DNA from: Deinandra increscens subsp. villosa | Lineage: Eukaryota; Streptophyta; Magnoliopsida; Asterales; Asteraceae | DNA length: 64,000 nucleotides | NCBI GenBank assembly: GCA_039602395.1 | Contig: JBCNJP010000018.1 | Span: 3,840,163-3,904,162 of the forward strand | Direction of reading: 5' to 3' | Part shown: piece by piece, positions 61,860-64,000 of the stretch | Position numbering within the stretch: position 1 is the first letter of the stretch | Layout: each line of letters opens with the position of its first letter | Made by a program: the position numbers and the translations under genes | The notes under the pieces: generated by a model | The model's database searches: none | The model's input: the letters and a program-made list of their open reading frames with translations, nothing else | Told to the model about the DNA's origin: nothing

Positions 61860-64000
61860 AAGAGGTTGACCTCCTTGCTTCTCTCACGGTACAATCCTCT
61901 TCCCGCCGAGCCCCTTTCTCCTCAGTCCACAGAGACAAAATGTAGGATTGCCGCCAACAGTTCATCACTGAAGAAAGGACTCACTAAGCCGGGATCACTA
62001 ACTAAGACTAACCTAATATGAATTAATACTGAGAGTATACGGTAAGCAAGAGAGTCCACGGCACCTAAGCTATTCACATATTAGGATTGGTTAGTAGTCT
62101 TTGATTATGAGACTAGGGAAAGTGAGACCATAGCCCTAAGCTCTTCTTTAATAGCTTATAGTGCACTGAACTGGGAAAGAGAATGAAAAATTGATCTCCT
62201 ATTATAAGCAAGAACCTAATCTAAAGCCAGAATCAAAGGCAATGCCACGGGGAAGTGAAAGGTGGAATGATTAATTACTATTGCTATAAAATAAAACAAG
62301 CCCGTATTTTATCTTTGTTACCTTTTCTTAATAATGAGAAACAATTTGAAAGAACCGAGTCGACCACTAGAACTCCTAGTTTTAGTCTTAGAGCCTGAAA
62401 AATATAGGTTTACTCTTTATTCATTTGAATTCAAACCCCCATCCGAACTCAAACGCGGATTTATATTTTGTTGGAAAAATCCAAGAATCCGGATTGAATT
62501 CTCGTGTCGTAAGAAAAAAAAGAAGAATCTGGGAAGAAGAAATTTTTTTATTGAAGGTGTTGATTCATATTTATTTTGACTACTTTCTCATATTTTATCA
62601 TATTCTATTCATTATATTCAACCTTCCTGGAGTTCATTCTCCGGGCAACTCCGTTTAACCGGTGGATTCCTTCCAACTTACTTTTTTTATAGATCTTTTA
62701 GCCCTTATCGTCGTGGAGGAAAAATCAGACTATTCGGGGGAGCTGGCGTGGGTAAAACAGTACTCATTATGGTATATTAAGCAAGCAATGCCCATCAAGC
62801 AGCAAAGCGCGGTACACCGTACCCTGCTGAAATGATTGTTTCGAAAAGATCATGCTTGACCAATAGGGGGAGGAAAGCGAAGCTTCTGCTGCATCACAAG
62901 GATAAATTATCTTAGCCCTCTTTCTTATCTATCAACTATCATCTTCTTCTCCGGATACTAAGGGTGCTCCATGAGGCGGACTTAGCGACGACTAATGTAT
63001 TGGACTCGTCAAATGATATAGTTCACAGGCGGGATGGCACAGGAAGAGCGGTAGCAAGCGACTACCTACGACGAGATAAAGTCTTTTATGCGTCTTGTGC
63101 TGATCTGGTAATTGTCCTAGGGGAATAGGAAGTGGGCTCCTTTGCTTTGAGTGAAAAAGTCTTCCTTCCGTCTGATCCTAAACCTAATCTTAAAAAGACT
63201 ATGTGTAGGGTTCCCTGCTACTGGATGGAATCCCGATTCCGAAAAGGGGAATTAAGGAAAGTCACTAAGGGGGAGTTGGTTACCATTCCATCTGGTTCCT
63301 CAAACGTGTGATTCTCTTTAGTGAGGTTGGGCTTTGGAATCTCGTCTTCAGCTTGATTGAAGTTAGGGCGCGGCCTATTGAGTAATGGAAGGGGTCGGCC
63401 ATAGGCTTGATTGTTGCGCAACTTTCCATTTCCGAGATCAAGAGTTTGAATAGAAAGGCCATCCCATGCCTCGCTTGTGCTTGTAGCAGATACAGACTTG
63501 CCTACTTCCTTCAGCATGGTGCCCGTAGATGCCTTGAGTGCCTAACTCAATTTCACCTACCTCTGATACCAGCTTCGGACTCCTTGCCATGTTTGCATAC
63601 CTCGCACGAGGCTAGGGTCCCTTACTCGATGCCAACCTCTTTTACCTGAGGCCTGATGCCTGACGCTTTATGCTCGCAGTTCCCAACTTCGGTTCGGGGT
63701 TAGGTACCACAGCTCAAAACAAACAAGCTAGAAGGAATAAGTTCATGCAAAGCGAATAAGAAGAGCATATTCTGTAAGAACAATAGGAGATTTGCCTCCT
63801 ACTAGGCCTGGTATACCTTGATTAGATAGACTATTTTCTGTGTCAAAGAGAAAGAGCGGGTTCTCACTCAATCAGCTCATAGATGGGGAGAGATTGGCCA
63901 AGCTCCGCACCAGGATATCGAAAACGATTGTTCAATTCATCTGATCCTCTCTTCCAGCTCTTACCTCTCTGTCTGCATTGGTGTGGCACCTAGGCTTTCT
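61860..64000. other. Organelle-derived DNA (mitochondrial-like with plastid piece)
   Basis: Base composition changes abruptly near 61860 to the mixed, less AT-rich style of plant mitochondrial intergenic DNA. It contains a plastid atpB fragment and a plastid-looking AT-rich stretch (about 62330-62680). It runs to the window end. I read it as a nuclear copy of mitochondrial DNA carrying an older plastid transfer, but assembly chimerism is possible. A 99-codon frame at 63218-63517 (minus) is unassigned. Confidence 0.6.
62683..62784 (+). pseudogene. atpB: Plastid atpB fragment, frameshifted
   Basis: About 100 bases match the P-loop region of ATP synthase beta: after an IDLLA start a one-base deletion shifts the frame, then RRGGKIRLFGGAGVGKTVLIM is readable, including the Walker A motif GGAGVGKT. 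After LIM the homology stops. Too short and broken to function. Confidence 0.8.

Noticed and set aside
63218..63517. 99-codon frame in the organelle-like tail
   Set aside because: Open but without similarity I can name. Plant mitochondrial intergenic DNA often holds such frames by chance.

Overview
The window is plant nuclear DNA built almost entirely of nested transposable elements. No ordinary host gene could be supported. The Copia, Athila, Tat and chromovirus-like LTR elements, many small DNA transposons and an organelle-derived tail point to a large dicot genome. The element types (a SIRE-like Copia with a long extra 3' ORF, and long LTRs opening TGTAACACCCC) make me favour Asteraceae, but that is inference from family resemblance.

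Left part (1-3728): two copies of a decayed, internally deleted Ale-like Copia element. From 3729 an old Athila-like Gypsy element begins, with LTR pieces in opposite orientations. It is split at 5856/26936 by a SIRE-like Copia element (5857-26935, 5-bp duplication CCTGC). That Copia has its own 5' LTR split at the TATA box by a young Tat-lineage Gypsy element on the minus strand (6018-16385, duplication AATAC). The Tat element carries gag-protease, RT-RNaseH-integrase and a spliced antisense ORF. The Copia carries gag, pol and, downstream, a separate ORF block with its own TATA box. Athila gag resumes at 27435 and is interrupted by a hAT-type element (28346-29597), which itself holds a solo Copia LTR (28548-28948).

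Middle part (29600-36500): remnants of a hAT transposase, a LINE RT and several TIR/MITE elements, one in a TA microsatellite. From 36504 a minus-strand TNT1-like Copia (3' LTR, RNaseH, RT, integrase) is split by a very young gag-only LTR element (38216-46923, duplication TATGA) whose 3.34-kb LTRs exceed its internal region.

Right part (49244-61860): a repeat also present inverted near 31.7 kb, a 3.6-kb solo LTR related to the gag-only element (with a MITE inside), a Helitron-like 3' end, a Mutator-like element with a 9-bp duplication, and a series of elements in TA microsatellites. One of these (56049-59048) carries two divergent small ORFs of unknown function. From about 61860 to the end the DNA looks organellar: mitochondrial-like sequence with a broken plastid atpB piece.

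The most notable signals are palindromes centred on LTR TATA boxes, GC-rich hairpins with a shared GCGATACGC core in unrelated LTR families, a TAG-CAA-TTA stop between in-frame gag and pol, the independently promoted Copia accessory ORF, and family-specific short words that saturate the non-coding parts of several elements.
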